Position numbers and translations under genes: made by a program | Source of the DNA: JAXDLK01 sp034666665 | GTDB taxonomy: Bacteria; Desulfobacterota; Binatia; JACPRU01 | NCBI GenBank assembly: GCA_034666665.1 | Contig: JAXDLK010000245.1 | Span: forward strand, 1-5,112 | Reading direction: 5' to 3' | DNA length: 5,112 nt | The notes under the pieces: model-generated | Told to the model about the DNA's origin: nothing | Database searches by the model: none | Seen by the model: the letters and a program-made list of their open reading frames with translations, nothing else | In this document: in pieces, positions 1-5,112 of the stretch | How positions within the stretch are numbered: the stretch's first letter is position 1 | Layout of the letters: each line of letters begins with the position of its first letter

Positions 1-12
1 AAACTTTCCGGG

Positions 13-41
13 TTGCGGCCGAATACCTATTCGGCTAGACC
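13..41 (+). promoter_or_regulatory. Candidate promoter of the tetR-pucR operon
   Basis: A -35-like TTGCGG (13-18) is followed after exactly 17 bp by a weak -10-like TAGACC (36-41), and a perfect palindrome fills the spacer. The -10 matches TATAAT at only three positions, so this rests mainly on the parallel with the better promoter at 2827-2855, which also has TTGC, a CCGAA-N6-TTCGG operator in a 17-bp spacer, then a -10. If it is right, transcription starts near 48, and the in-frame TTG at 13 is part of the -35 rather than a start codon. Confidence 0.4.
18..35. promoter_or_regulatory. Operator-like palindrome A upstream of tetR
   Basis: GCCGAATACCTATTCGGC is a perfect 8-2-8 inverted repeat (arms GCCGAATA and TATTCGGC, central CC). 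An 18-bp dyad just upstream of a TetR-family gene is the classic form of an autoregulatory operator. Its core CCGAA-N6-TTCGG recurs at 2830-2845, and a variant ending TTCGA recurs at 50-65 and 2881-2896. That TetR is the binding protein is inferred from position and shape. Confidence 0.75.
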
Positions 42-72
42 ATTCGTAACCGAATCCTTGTTCGAATTCGAA
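42..72. promoter_or_regulatory. Operator-like cluster B upstream of tetR
   Basis: Three overlapping dyads lie here. ATTCG-TAAC-CGAAT (42-55) is a perfect 5-4-5 inverted repeat. CCGAA-N6-TTCGA (50-65) has the same half-site spacing as palindrome A. TTCGAATTCGAA (61-72) is a perfect 12-bp palindrome. The centre of the CCGAA-N6-TTCGA copy is 31 bp from that of A, close to three helical turns, so two dimers could bind on one face of the DNA. A similar ATTCG(A)TAAC(C)CGAA composite occurs at 2871-2896 upstream of the secreted-protein gene. Confidence 0.6.
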
Positions 73-114
73 GATCACGGGAGAGAATCCCGCGGTCTCG
101 TCCCACTGAAAACG

Positions 115-1176
115 ATGGCAATCGCTAAGGCACGGGTGCGCGATCGGATCGTGCGCCGTCAGGGAATCCTGCTCGCCGCAGGACGGGTGTTCATCCTCAA
201 GGGCTTCCGTCCGGCGACGATGGAGGACATCGCCACGGCCGCGGAGATCGGCGTCGGCACCCTGTACCACTACTTCAAGAGCAAGGAGCACCTCTTCGCC
301 TCGATCCTCGCCGAGAGCACGCAGATCCTCGGCGAGCGGCTTCGCGCGGCGGCGGCGAAGCAGCTGCCGCCGGGCCTCGGTCTGGTCGCCATCGCTCGCT
401 CGTACGTGGATTACTTCGCCGAGTACCCGGAATACTTCCGCATCCAGATGTCCTTCCAGTACGAGCCTGCGACCAAGGGTGGGCTCGAGAAGGAGCGCGA
501 GAAGATCGAGAAGCTCGCGCGGCAGAACCTCGAGCTCCTGGCGGAGAAGATCCGCGACGGCCAGACCACGGGCGTCTTCCGCTGCGACCTCTCGCCGATG
601 GCCGCGGCGACCGCGCTCTGGGCGTCCTACAATGGCATCCTCTTCACGGCGATGAACCCGCCGCTGCTCGCCGTCACCGGTCTGAACGTCGAGCAGCTGC
701 TGTCCGCGGCCGCGTTTCTCCAGTTCACGGGCCTCGGTGCCGACCCCGCGACCGGACCGATCATGCCCGACATGTCGCCCAGCGAATCGTCGCAGGTCTC
801 GGTCACGGATCTCCAAGAGGTGATGCGCTCGGTTCCATGGATCGATCCGTCGGCGATCTTCGCCGGCATGCGGATGGCCTTTCAGCGCGAGAAGGCGGCG
901 GGAGTCCACGAGGTCTATCGCTTCGTGATCCTCGGCGAGCGGGGCGGCACGTGGACGGTGACGATCGACGATGGCACCATGGACGTGGTGCGCGGCGAGG
1001 GTGAAGTGGAACCGAGCGTCACGATCGAGATCTCCGACAAGCGGTTCGTCGAGATGGTCACCGGTCAGGTCGAAGGCGTCGAGCTGGTGATGAGCGGCGA
1101 GATGAAGATCAGTGGCAGCCTGCAGCGAGCTGCCATGTTCCGTATGTTCTTCGTGCCGGAGGCTCGATCGGATTGA
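115..1176 (+). CDS. TetR-family repressor with C-terminal SCP2 sterol-carrier domain
   Basis: Predicted cytoplasmic one-component transcriptional regulator of 353 aa. Residues about 12-65 form a canonical TetR DNA-binding domain: an ILLAAGRVF helix, GFRPATMEDIATAA, the recognition helix IGVGTLYHYFKSKEHLF. Residues about 70-205 are the helical ligand/dimer region. Residues about 240-347 match an SCP2-type domain: TVTIDDGTMDVVRGEG, then PSVTIEISDKRFVEMVTG, then MSGEMKISGSLQRAAMFRMFF. TetR proteins are usually about 190-230 aa, so the SCP2 part is an added domain and suggests a lipid, sterol or acyl-type effector; that is inference. The ATG at 115 is preferred over the in-frame TTG at 13, because the 34 extra residues look non-conserved and would be encoded by the operator region. 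The Shine-Dalgarno before 115 is weak, so the start is only fairly certain. It stops 32 bp before the PucR-type gene, and the operators upstream suggest autorepression. Confidence 0.9.
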   Translation: MAIAKARVRDRIVRRQGILLAAGRVFILKGFRPATMEDIATAAEIGVGTLYHYFKSKEHLFASILAESTQILGERLRAAAAKQLPPGLGLVAIARSYVDYFAEYPEYFRIQMSFQYEPATKGGLEKEREKIEKLARQNLELLAEKIRDGQTTGVFRCDLSPMAAATALWASYNGILFTAMNPPLLAVTGLNVEQLLSAAAFLQFTGLGADPATGPIMPDMSPSESSQVSVTDLQEVMRSVPWIDPSAIFAGMRMAFQREKAAGVHEVYRFVILGERGGTWTVTIDDGTMDVVRGEGEVEPSVTIEISDKRFVEMVTGQVEGVELVMSGEMKISGSLQRAAMFRMFFVPEARSD

Positions 1177-1196
1177 CTGTAGGTCGGCGTCAGCGC

Positions 1197-1205
1197 GAAG
1201 GGGAG
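1197..1205 (+). promoter_or_regulatory. Ribosome binding site that sets the pucR start
   Basis: GAAGGGGAG lies three bases before the ATG at 1209. This favours 1209 over the in-frame TTG at 1173, which overlaps the tetR stop codon and has no comparable purine tract. Confidence 0.7.
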
Positions 1206-1208
1206 ACG

Positions 1209-2672
1209 ATGCTGGTCAAGAAGCCGACGCAGTTGGACTCCCGAAAGACTCCTGCCCCACGACCGATACGCGACCGCCTGCTGTCGAAGCTCATGGATGC
1301 GCCGGCACTCGAGCCGCCGGCGCCGGACGGCTCTCTCAACATTCCCGCGCCATCGAAGGAGCTCCTCGCGCTCATGATGGAGCTCGAGGCGGAGGCCGAT
1401 CGCCTCGTCGAGGAGATGGTGCGGATGATCCGCGACATCCCCGAGTACCGGAAGCTCAAGGACGAGGGGATGTGGAGCGAGATCCGGCAGATCCTGCGCG
1501 TCAACGTCCCCGTCTTCTACAACGTCGTCGCCGAGTGTCGTCAGGCGAGCCCCGAAGAGCTCTCCGCGGCGCGGTACTTCGCGCGCCGGCGGGTGCACCA
1601 AGGGATCCCGCTGCGCGGGCATCTGACCGCGTATCGCAACGGCATGTGGCTCCTCTGGGGCGAGCTCGTGAAGCGGGTGATGAACCGCCCGGCGCTGCAG
1701 CGGGAGCTGCTGCTGCGCGCGGCGTGGGCATTCCGGCATCTCGACACGATCAGCGGTGCCGTCACCGAGGCGTACTACGCGGAGCAGGAGGGACGCATCC
1801 GCCACCGCGATCGTGCGCTCCGCGATCTCTTCGACGAGATCGTCGCCGGCGCCGCGCCGACCGAGGAGCTTCGCGCGCGTGCCGCGGCCGTGGACCTGCA
1901 CCTCGACCGTGACCTGACGATCGCGGTGGCTGCGCCGGCAGGACCTAAGACACCGGCGAAAGGCGTCGTGCTGCCATCGGTGGCGGTGTCGGTGGCTCTC
2001 GCGGAGGTGCTGGGGATCGCCGTCGATCAGGTTGTCATGGTGGAGCGCAGCCGGGAGCTGATCCTGATCGCCCCGGCGACCATGGGCGGCGAGCGCGTCC
2101 GCACGTTCCGCGCGAAGATGTCGGAGGTGCTCGCGCCGACCGCGTCGGCCGGTCTCCGCGTGAGCGTCGGCCTTTCCGGCACGGTGGCCGACGTCGACGG
2201 AGTGCGCCAAGGCTACAAGGAGGCGAAGCGCGCGATCGAGATCGGTCACGTTCTCGTCGAAGCGGAGCTGGTGCATTCGTACGACGATCTCGTGCTCCAC
2301 GACGTGATCGATTCCGGAGCACGGCCCGGCCAGCGACTGATCGGCGCTTCGCTCGGTCCGCTGCTCGCGCTCGGCGAGACCGGCCGGCGGCTGGTCGAGA
2401 CGCTCGACGCGTATTTCCGAGCCGGCGCAAATCTGAAGGTCGCGGCAGGCATTCTCGACATCCACCCGAACACGCTCGCGTATCGCATGCGGCAGATCCA
2501 CCGGCTCACCGGCCTCGATTCCAACGATCCGGAGCAGCGCCTTCGGGTGGAGATCGCGCTCCGGCTGCTCGCCATGCAGCGCCGTCACGAGGAGGCTGCG
2601 AAGGCGGACCATCCCTCGAGCCATGCGGCTGCGTCCGCCGCGCGGAAGGCCGCGCGGCCTTCCGAAGCCTGA
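1209..2672 (+). CDS. PucR/CdaR-type transcriptional regulator
   Basis: Cytoplasmic DNA-binding regulator of 487 aa. The C-terminal part (about 395-455) is the PucR-type helix-turn-helix: LVETLDAYFRAGANLKVAAG, then LDIHPNTLAYRMRQIHRLTG, then a DPEQRLRVEIALRLL helix. The central part (about 230-360) resembles the GGDEF-like domain that precedes this HTH in CdaR/PucR proteins, with RVSVGLSGTVADVDGVRQGY and EAKRAIEIG. The N-terminal half (about 50-210) is helical and looks like the RsbRD-type N-terminal sensory domain of many long PucR proteins; this is recalled similarity. Residues 1-48 are Pro-rich and the last 25 or so are Ala/Lys-rich and probably disordered. PucR family members often activate catabolic genes in response to a metabolite. 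The inducer cannot be read from sequence. Location 32 bp behind tetR implies co-transcription and a joint role over the downstream gene. Confidence 0.87.
   Translation: MLVKKPTQLDSRKTPAPRPIRDRLLSKLMDAPALEPPAPDGSLNIPAPSKELLALMMELEAEADRLVEEMVRMIRDIPEYRKLKDEGMWSEIRQILRVNVPVFYNVVAECRQASPEELSAARYFARRRVHQGIPLRGHLTAYRNGMWLLWGELVKRVMNRPALQRELLLRAAWAFRHLDTISGAVTEAYYAEQEGRIRHRDRALRDLFDEIVAGAAPTEELRARAAAVDLHLDRDLTIAVAAPAGPKTPAKGVVLPSVAVSVALAEVLGIAVDQVVMVERSRELILIAPATMGGERVRTFRAKMSEVLAPTASAGLRVSVGLSGTVADVDGVRQGYKEAKRAIEIGHVLVEAELVHSYDDLVLHDVIDSGARPGQRLIGASLGPLLALGETGRRLVETLDAYFRAGANLKVAAGILDIHPNTLAYRMRQIHRLTGLDSNDPEQRLRVEIALRLLAMQRRHEEAAKADHPSSHAAASAARKAARPSEA
2643..2664. repeat. 22-bp perfect palindrome at the 3' end of pucR
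   Basis: Arms CGGAAGGCCGC and GCGGCCTTCCG meet with no spacer, so every base pairs. In RNA this gives a nine-pair GC-rich stem with a CGCG loop. It lies in the last codons of pucR (ARKAARPSEA) and ends six bases before the stop codon. There is no T-tract, so it is not a standard intrinsic terminator; it could stabilise the mRNA 3' end or help attenuate transcription. Confidence 0.6.
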
Positions 2673-2689
2673 GCGGCCCGATCACGCGC

Positions 2690-2715
2690 CGCCGCTCCTA
2701 GACCCTAGAGCGGCG
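2690..2715 (+). terminator. Candidate terminator hairpin behind pucR
   Basis: Arms C-GCCGCT-(C)-CTAG and CTAG-AGCGGC-G pair around an ACC loop, giving an 11-bp stem with one bulged C. It starts 18 bp after the pucR stop, the usual place for a transcript end, and follows the palindrome at 2643-2664. No run of T follows, so termination may be Rho-dependent or the element may only protect the 3' end. Confidence 0.4.
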
Positions 2716-2826
2716 CTCGAGGCGTCCGCTCTTCGGTGTCGCGCCCTCTTCCCGCGGGTTCAGGCACCCATCTGGGTTGTGCTTCGCGCACAAGTCGGAT
2801 CAATCGCATTGGTGTGAAGTTGATAG

Positions 2827-2855
2827 TTGCCGAACCGCGATTCGGTCTTTATAAA
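2827..2855 (+). promoter_or_regulatory. Promoter of the secreted copper-protein gene with embedded operator
   Basis: TTGCCG (2827-2832, four of six matches to TTGACA) is separated by 17 bp from TATAAA (2850-2855, five of six to TATAAT) in an AT-rich patch. The operator-like dyad at 2830-2845 overlaps the -35 and fills most of the spacer, so a bound repressor would block RNA polymerase. A TTGATA at 2820-2825 is a better -35 by itself, but it is 24 bp from TATAAA. Confidence 0.5.
2830..2845. promoter_or_regulatory. Operator-like dyad C
   Basis: CCGAACCGCGATTCGG is a CCGAA-N6-TTCGG inverted repeat with the same arms and spacing as palindrome A (19-34) before tetR. The 18-bp versions of A and C agree at 13 of 18 positions, with differences mainly in the non-palindromic centre, as expected for two sites bound by one dimeric repressor. 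Confidence 0.7.
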
Positions 2856-2870
2856 ATACTCATCTCGACG

Positions 2871-2896
2871 ATTCGATAACCCGAACCCGCGTTCGA
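2871..2896. promoter_or_regulatory. Operator-like composite D
   Basis: ATTCG-ATAACC-CGAA is followed by CCGAA-N6-TTCGA (2881-2896), whose core CGAAC-CCGC-GTTCG is a perfect 5-4-5 dyad. It mirrors the ATTCG-TAAC-CGAAT plus CCGAA-N6-TTCGA arrangement at 42-65 before tetR. Its centre is 51 bp from that of dyad C, near five helical turns. It lies downstream of the predicted start, where a bound repressor could act as a roadblock or loop with C. Confidence 0.6.
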
Positions 2897-3124
2897 CGCA
2901 GCCGGCGACGAGGAATCAGTACCCGCCCGGTCGAACGCGTGGTTCACCTTCGCCTCAGAGGGGAGACCGGGCGAGAGCTCGATTTCCGCTCGCGCCATCC
3001 GACGCTCTCGAAGGTGGTGCGCCTGCGGTTGCGCGGCACGAAACACCCGCGCCCGCGCATACACGTGTCCCACGCGTTCATTGCTGCCAACCAGAACCAT
3101 GGGCAACAAGGCGCGGCCTGCCTT

Positions 3125-3144
3125 GTCGTTTCGGAACAAACGAC
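3125..3144 (+). other. Perfect stem-loop in the leader of the secreted-protein gene
   Basis: GTCGTTT-CGGAAC-AAACGAC is a perfect 7-bp inverted repeat with a 6-base loop, and two flanking T-G pairs could extend the RNA stem. It is about 120 bases before the start codon and has no T-tract. It might be an mRNA leader structure or a binding site for another dimeric regulator such as the PucR-type protein; the sequence does not decide. Confidence 0.45.
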
Positions 3145-3251
3145 GGCCGCCGATTTGTCGAAGATTCCCGTTGCGTCCGACAGCCAAATCGGAGGAGAAC
3201 CCCTCATCCAAAAAAATGGCGGCGACGCAATCGCCGGCTCGAAAACATCTC

Positions 3252-3259
3252 GGGGAGGA
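3252..3259 (+). promoter_or_regulatory. Strong ribosome binding site of the secreted-protein gene
   Basis: GGGGAGGA stands three bases before the ATG at 3263. Together with the signal peptide that follows directly, it fixes this start. Confidence 0.8.
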
Positions 3260-3262
3260 CTC

Positions 3263-5112
3263 ATGGGCCACATTCGATCGGTGGCGGCCATCGCCGCCGC
3301 ACTCACGCTCGCTCCGTTCGCCGCACGCGCAGACTACGAGACGCATCCGGACCTCCGTCCGGAGGTTCGTTGCGCCGCGATCCCGCCAGGCGTCGGGGAT
3401 CCCAAGGATCCCGGCGGCGTGAAATCGCTGCATTGCCAGCGCCTCTTCTGGGACCTGCCGGCGACGACCAAGGTCGGAACCGTGCGCGTCGCCGCGCCGT
3501 TCGCCGAAGACCCGATCCCCAGGTTCCCCAACGGTCTCACGGATCGCATCCCGCCGATGTACGTCGCCAACGGCCAGGGCTACGAAAAGCCCGGAACGGG
3601 CCGCGTGCGGCTCTGCTCCGACGTCGACCATGTCCCCTACTGGAAGGAGATCCTCAACGCCGACGGCAGCCCGAAGATCGGCACCGACGATCGCGGCTAT
3701 CACAGCGTAGACGACCCTTCGAAGCCTCAAACCGGGCCGCTGTTCCAGCTCGCCTGCCACCGCGGCAGCCGGACGTACTACGGTCCGTGGCAGACGGGCC
3801 CACAGGCGAACAAGTTCGACGAGATCCAAAATAATCAGAAGACCCGGTTCGAGAACACCGCGCGGCTGGACCGCGACGTGGCGGCGGGAAGAACCACGGC
3901 GAACAAGCGCGTGGAGTGGAACACGGGGTCGGAGTTCTACAACCACTTCGCGAGCCATCACGGCACCTGTTACACCAACCCCGACGACGCGTGCTCGAAC
4001 CCGTCGGCTCCGAAGTCGCGCGAGGCGTTTCAGCCGGGAGGGGAATGCTGGGCCTACCAGAAGTCGGCAAATGGCCCGGACGATCCAGAAGGCCGGGGGA
4101 CCTGCTACGCGGGTGATGAGGATCGCTGCACCGGTGGTGCGCCGAGCCAAGCATTCCGCAACGCGACTCAGCTTCCTGGCAGGTTGACGATCGCTTTCCC
4201 CGGCGGCCGCGGCATGCTCGGCGTCGAGGACCAGCTATGGGGCTGCAACCACCACGTGGTCACCCAGCTGCCGCCTGGCAGTTACGGCATGACGCGACTC
4301 GCGAACTACCGCCTGCAGAAGTCGGGGGTCCGCAACACCACGTCCCAGGTTCTCTACGGCGCGAATCCCGGCGACTACATCGGCGGGTCGGTCGGCGAGA
4401 TGATCATCCAGTACTTCACCGAGCCCGCGAATGCAGGCGTCAAGCCCATCAACTTCATGTTCAACGCCGTCGGCGATCTTGCCACCACCGCGTACGCGCC
4501 GTTCACCTGGAACTACCACGAGTCCGAGTGGTTCCCGCCGTACGATGCGGCGATCACCCACATGGCCATCCACAGCCATCACCGCATGGTGAAGGGGACG
4601 ATGAATCTGGCCCCTCCACACGAGCCGCGTAGCGAGAGCTCCAACCCACTGTGCGGCGGTATCAAGGGTGGTGTTACGAGCGACTCGGTGAACCTCTACT
4701 CCGACTGGTACTGGGAGGACGCGCCCGTCTGTAACTACTGGAAGGATCCGGACGGTCCGGTGATCATTCGCAAGGGTCAGTCCGTGCGTACCACCTGCTT
4801 CGTGAACAACGGCGTCACGCCGGAAGCCATCAAGCACGGGCTCGTTGCCGGCAGCACCGTCGAAAGTCTCCGGAGCCTGGGCGCGCCGATCCCGCAGCAG
4901 CCGGCGGGCATGCCCGCGTCTTCGTGGGGAGGCATACTTGCCGACAGCCCGGTCGGCCAAGAATTCCTTTACGGCACGCATCCGACCAACAACTACCGCG
5001 TGAAGTACACCTGCGGTGCGGCCGGTGCCCCCACGCAGATCTCGCCGATCGGCACCAACTGCGCGCCGAACCCGGCAGTCGACGGCGATGGCGACTACGT
5101 CGACGGGCCGTA
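3263..5112 (+). CDS. Secreted PHM/DBM-like copper monooxygenase-domain protein (partial, 3' end outside window)
   Basis: The frame is open for 616 codons and runs off the window, so the C-terminus is missing. Residues 1-23 are a signal peptide: basic HIR start, hydrophobic AAIAAALTLAPF, and cleavage motif ARA before D24. The mature part has 15 Cys (37, 58, 118, 165, 236, 244, 262, 281, 289, 328, 464, 490, 512, 584, 600), fitting a disulfide-rich exported protein. Residues about 378-515 resemble the C-terminal domain of copper type II ascorbate-dependent monooxygenases: a strand MIIQYFTEP, then AAITHMAIHSHHRMVKGTMN (HSHH at 437-440, like the CuB HTHH of PHM), then IIRKGQSVRTTCFVNNG, like the GDxLxxxC element. 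GCNHHVV (H330, H331) may be the CuA His pair. The long N-terminal part (24-310) has no family I recognise. The substrate is unknown. Distant recall underlies the family call; the HxHH setting is its best support. Confidence 0.72.
   Translation, partial: MGHIRSVAAIAAALTLAPFAARADYETHPDLRPEVRCAAIPPGVGDPKDPGGVKSLHCQRLFWDLPATTKVGTVRVAAPFAEDPIPRFPNGLTDRIPPMYVANGQGYEKPGTGRVRLCSDVDHVPYWKEILNADGSPKIGTDDRGYHSVDDPSKPQTGPLFQLACHRGSRTYYGPWQTGPQANKFDEIQNNQKTRFENTARLDRDVAAGRTTANKRVEWNTGSEFYNHFASHHGTCYTNPDDACSNPSAPKSREAFQPGGECWAYQKSANGPDDPEGRGTCYAGDEDRCTGGAPSQAFRNATQLPGRLTIAFPGGRGMLGVEDQLWGCNHHVVTQLPPGSYGMTRLANYRLQKSGVRNTTSQVLYGANPGDYIGGSVGEMIIQYFTEPANAGVKPINFMFNAVGDLATTAYAPFTWNYHESEWFPPYDAAITHMAIHSHHRMVKGTMNLAPPHEPRSESSNPLCGGIKGGVTSDSVNLYSDWYWEDAPVCNYWKDPDGPVIIRKGQSVRTTCFVNNGVTPEAIKHGLVAGSTVESLRSLGAPIPQQPAGMPASSWGGILADSPVGQEFLYGTHPTNNYRVKYTCGAAGAPTQISPIGTNCAPNPAVDGDGDYVDGP

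Larger units (their letters stand above)
2673..3262. other. 590-bp non-coding region between pucR and the secreted-protein gene
   Basis: I find no convincing gene here. Open frames exist because of high GC, but none has a Shine-Dalgarno plus a recognisable product. The contents, in order, are a hairpin (2690-2715), a promoter/operator block (2827-2896) in a visibly AT-richer patch, a perfect stem-loop (3125-3144), an A-rich run (3210-3215) and the ribosome binding site of the next gene. From the predicted start near 2862, the mRNA leader would be about 400 nt, long for a bacterial gene. Confidence 0.6.

Noticed and set aside
13..114. TTG at 13 as the start of the TetR gene, adding 34 residues
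   Set aside because: The extension is encoded by the palindromic operator region, has no Shine-Dalgarno in the window, and the TetR domain begins normally a few residues after the ATG at 115.
1065..2624. A 519-codon open frame on the - strand opposite pucR
   Set aside because: Its product is rich in Arg, His, Asp and Leu, with no domain pattern, and it lies antisense to a well-recognised regulator. Long antisense frames are expected at this GC content.
3061..3068. ACACGTGT palindrome in the leader
   Set aside because: Eight-base palindromes are common by chance, and this one is unrelated to the CGAA/TTCG sites and has no repeat nearby.
3099..3422. Small genes starting at ATG 3099 or ATG 3216 in the leader
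   Set aside because: Neither has a well-placed ribosome binding site (GGAGGAG at 3191-3197 is 18 bases from 3216), the product is basic low-complexity sequence, and the frame overlaps the secreted-protein gene.
2827..3834. A 335-codon + strand open frame covering the leader and the start of the secreted-protein gene
   Set aside because: The product is Arg/Pro/Ser-rich low-complexity sequence, it begins in the promoter, and it overlaps the supported gene in another frame.
2849..4150. A 433-codon open frame on the - strand
   Set aside because: It crosses the promoter/operator block and the signal-peptide start of the + strand gene, and its product resembles no family I know. The + strand reading has a Shine-Dalgarno, a signal peptide and conserved motifs.
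4235..4981. A 248-codon open frame on the - strand near the right end
   Set aside because: It is antisense to the copper-domain region, whose HSHH and Cys motifs are read on the + strand, and its product shows no recognisable domain.

Overview
This GC-rich window carries three genes on the + strand and no RNA gene, mobile element or CRISPR array that I could see. Composition and gene content (PucR-type regulator, TetR fused to a sterol-carrier domain, large Cys-rich secreted protein) suggest a high-GC free-living bacterium, perhaps from the Myxococcota or another former deltaproteobacterial lineage. That placement is an impression, not something the sequence proves.

Layout. Bases 1-114 hold a promoter/operator region dense in CGAA/TTCG half-sites. 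Bases 115-1176 encode a TetR-family repressor whose C-terminus is an SCP2 (sterol carrier protein 2) domain. After 32 bp and a good Shine-Dalgarno, 1209-2672 encode a PucR/CdaR-type activator with a C-terminal HTH; the two are probably one operon. Bases 2673-3262 are a non-coding gap of 590 bp. It holds hairpins behind the regulator gene, a recognisable promoter with an embedded operator near 2827-2855, and a leader of about 400 nt with one perfect stem-loop. Bases 3263-5112 encode the N-terminal 616 residues of a secreted protein that runs off the window edge. It has a signal peptide, 15 cysteines and an HSHH motif in a context resembling the C-terminal copper domain of peptidylglycine alpha-hydroxylating / dopamine beta-monooxygenases.

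How they may work together. The same operator architecture, CCGAA-N6-TTCG(G/A), occurs twice before the TetR gene (centres 26.5 and 57.5) and twice before the secreted-protein gene (centres 2837.5 and 2888.5). In each pair the first copy lies in the 17-bp spacer of a candidate promoter. The simplest reading is that the TetR-SCP2 protein represses its own operon and the exported copper-oxidase-like gene, and is relieved by a hydrophobic ligand held by, or signalled through, the SCP2 domain, with the PucR protein as a second input. The shared sites are seen directly; the identity of the binding protein, the ligand and the enzyme substrate are inference.
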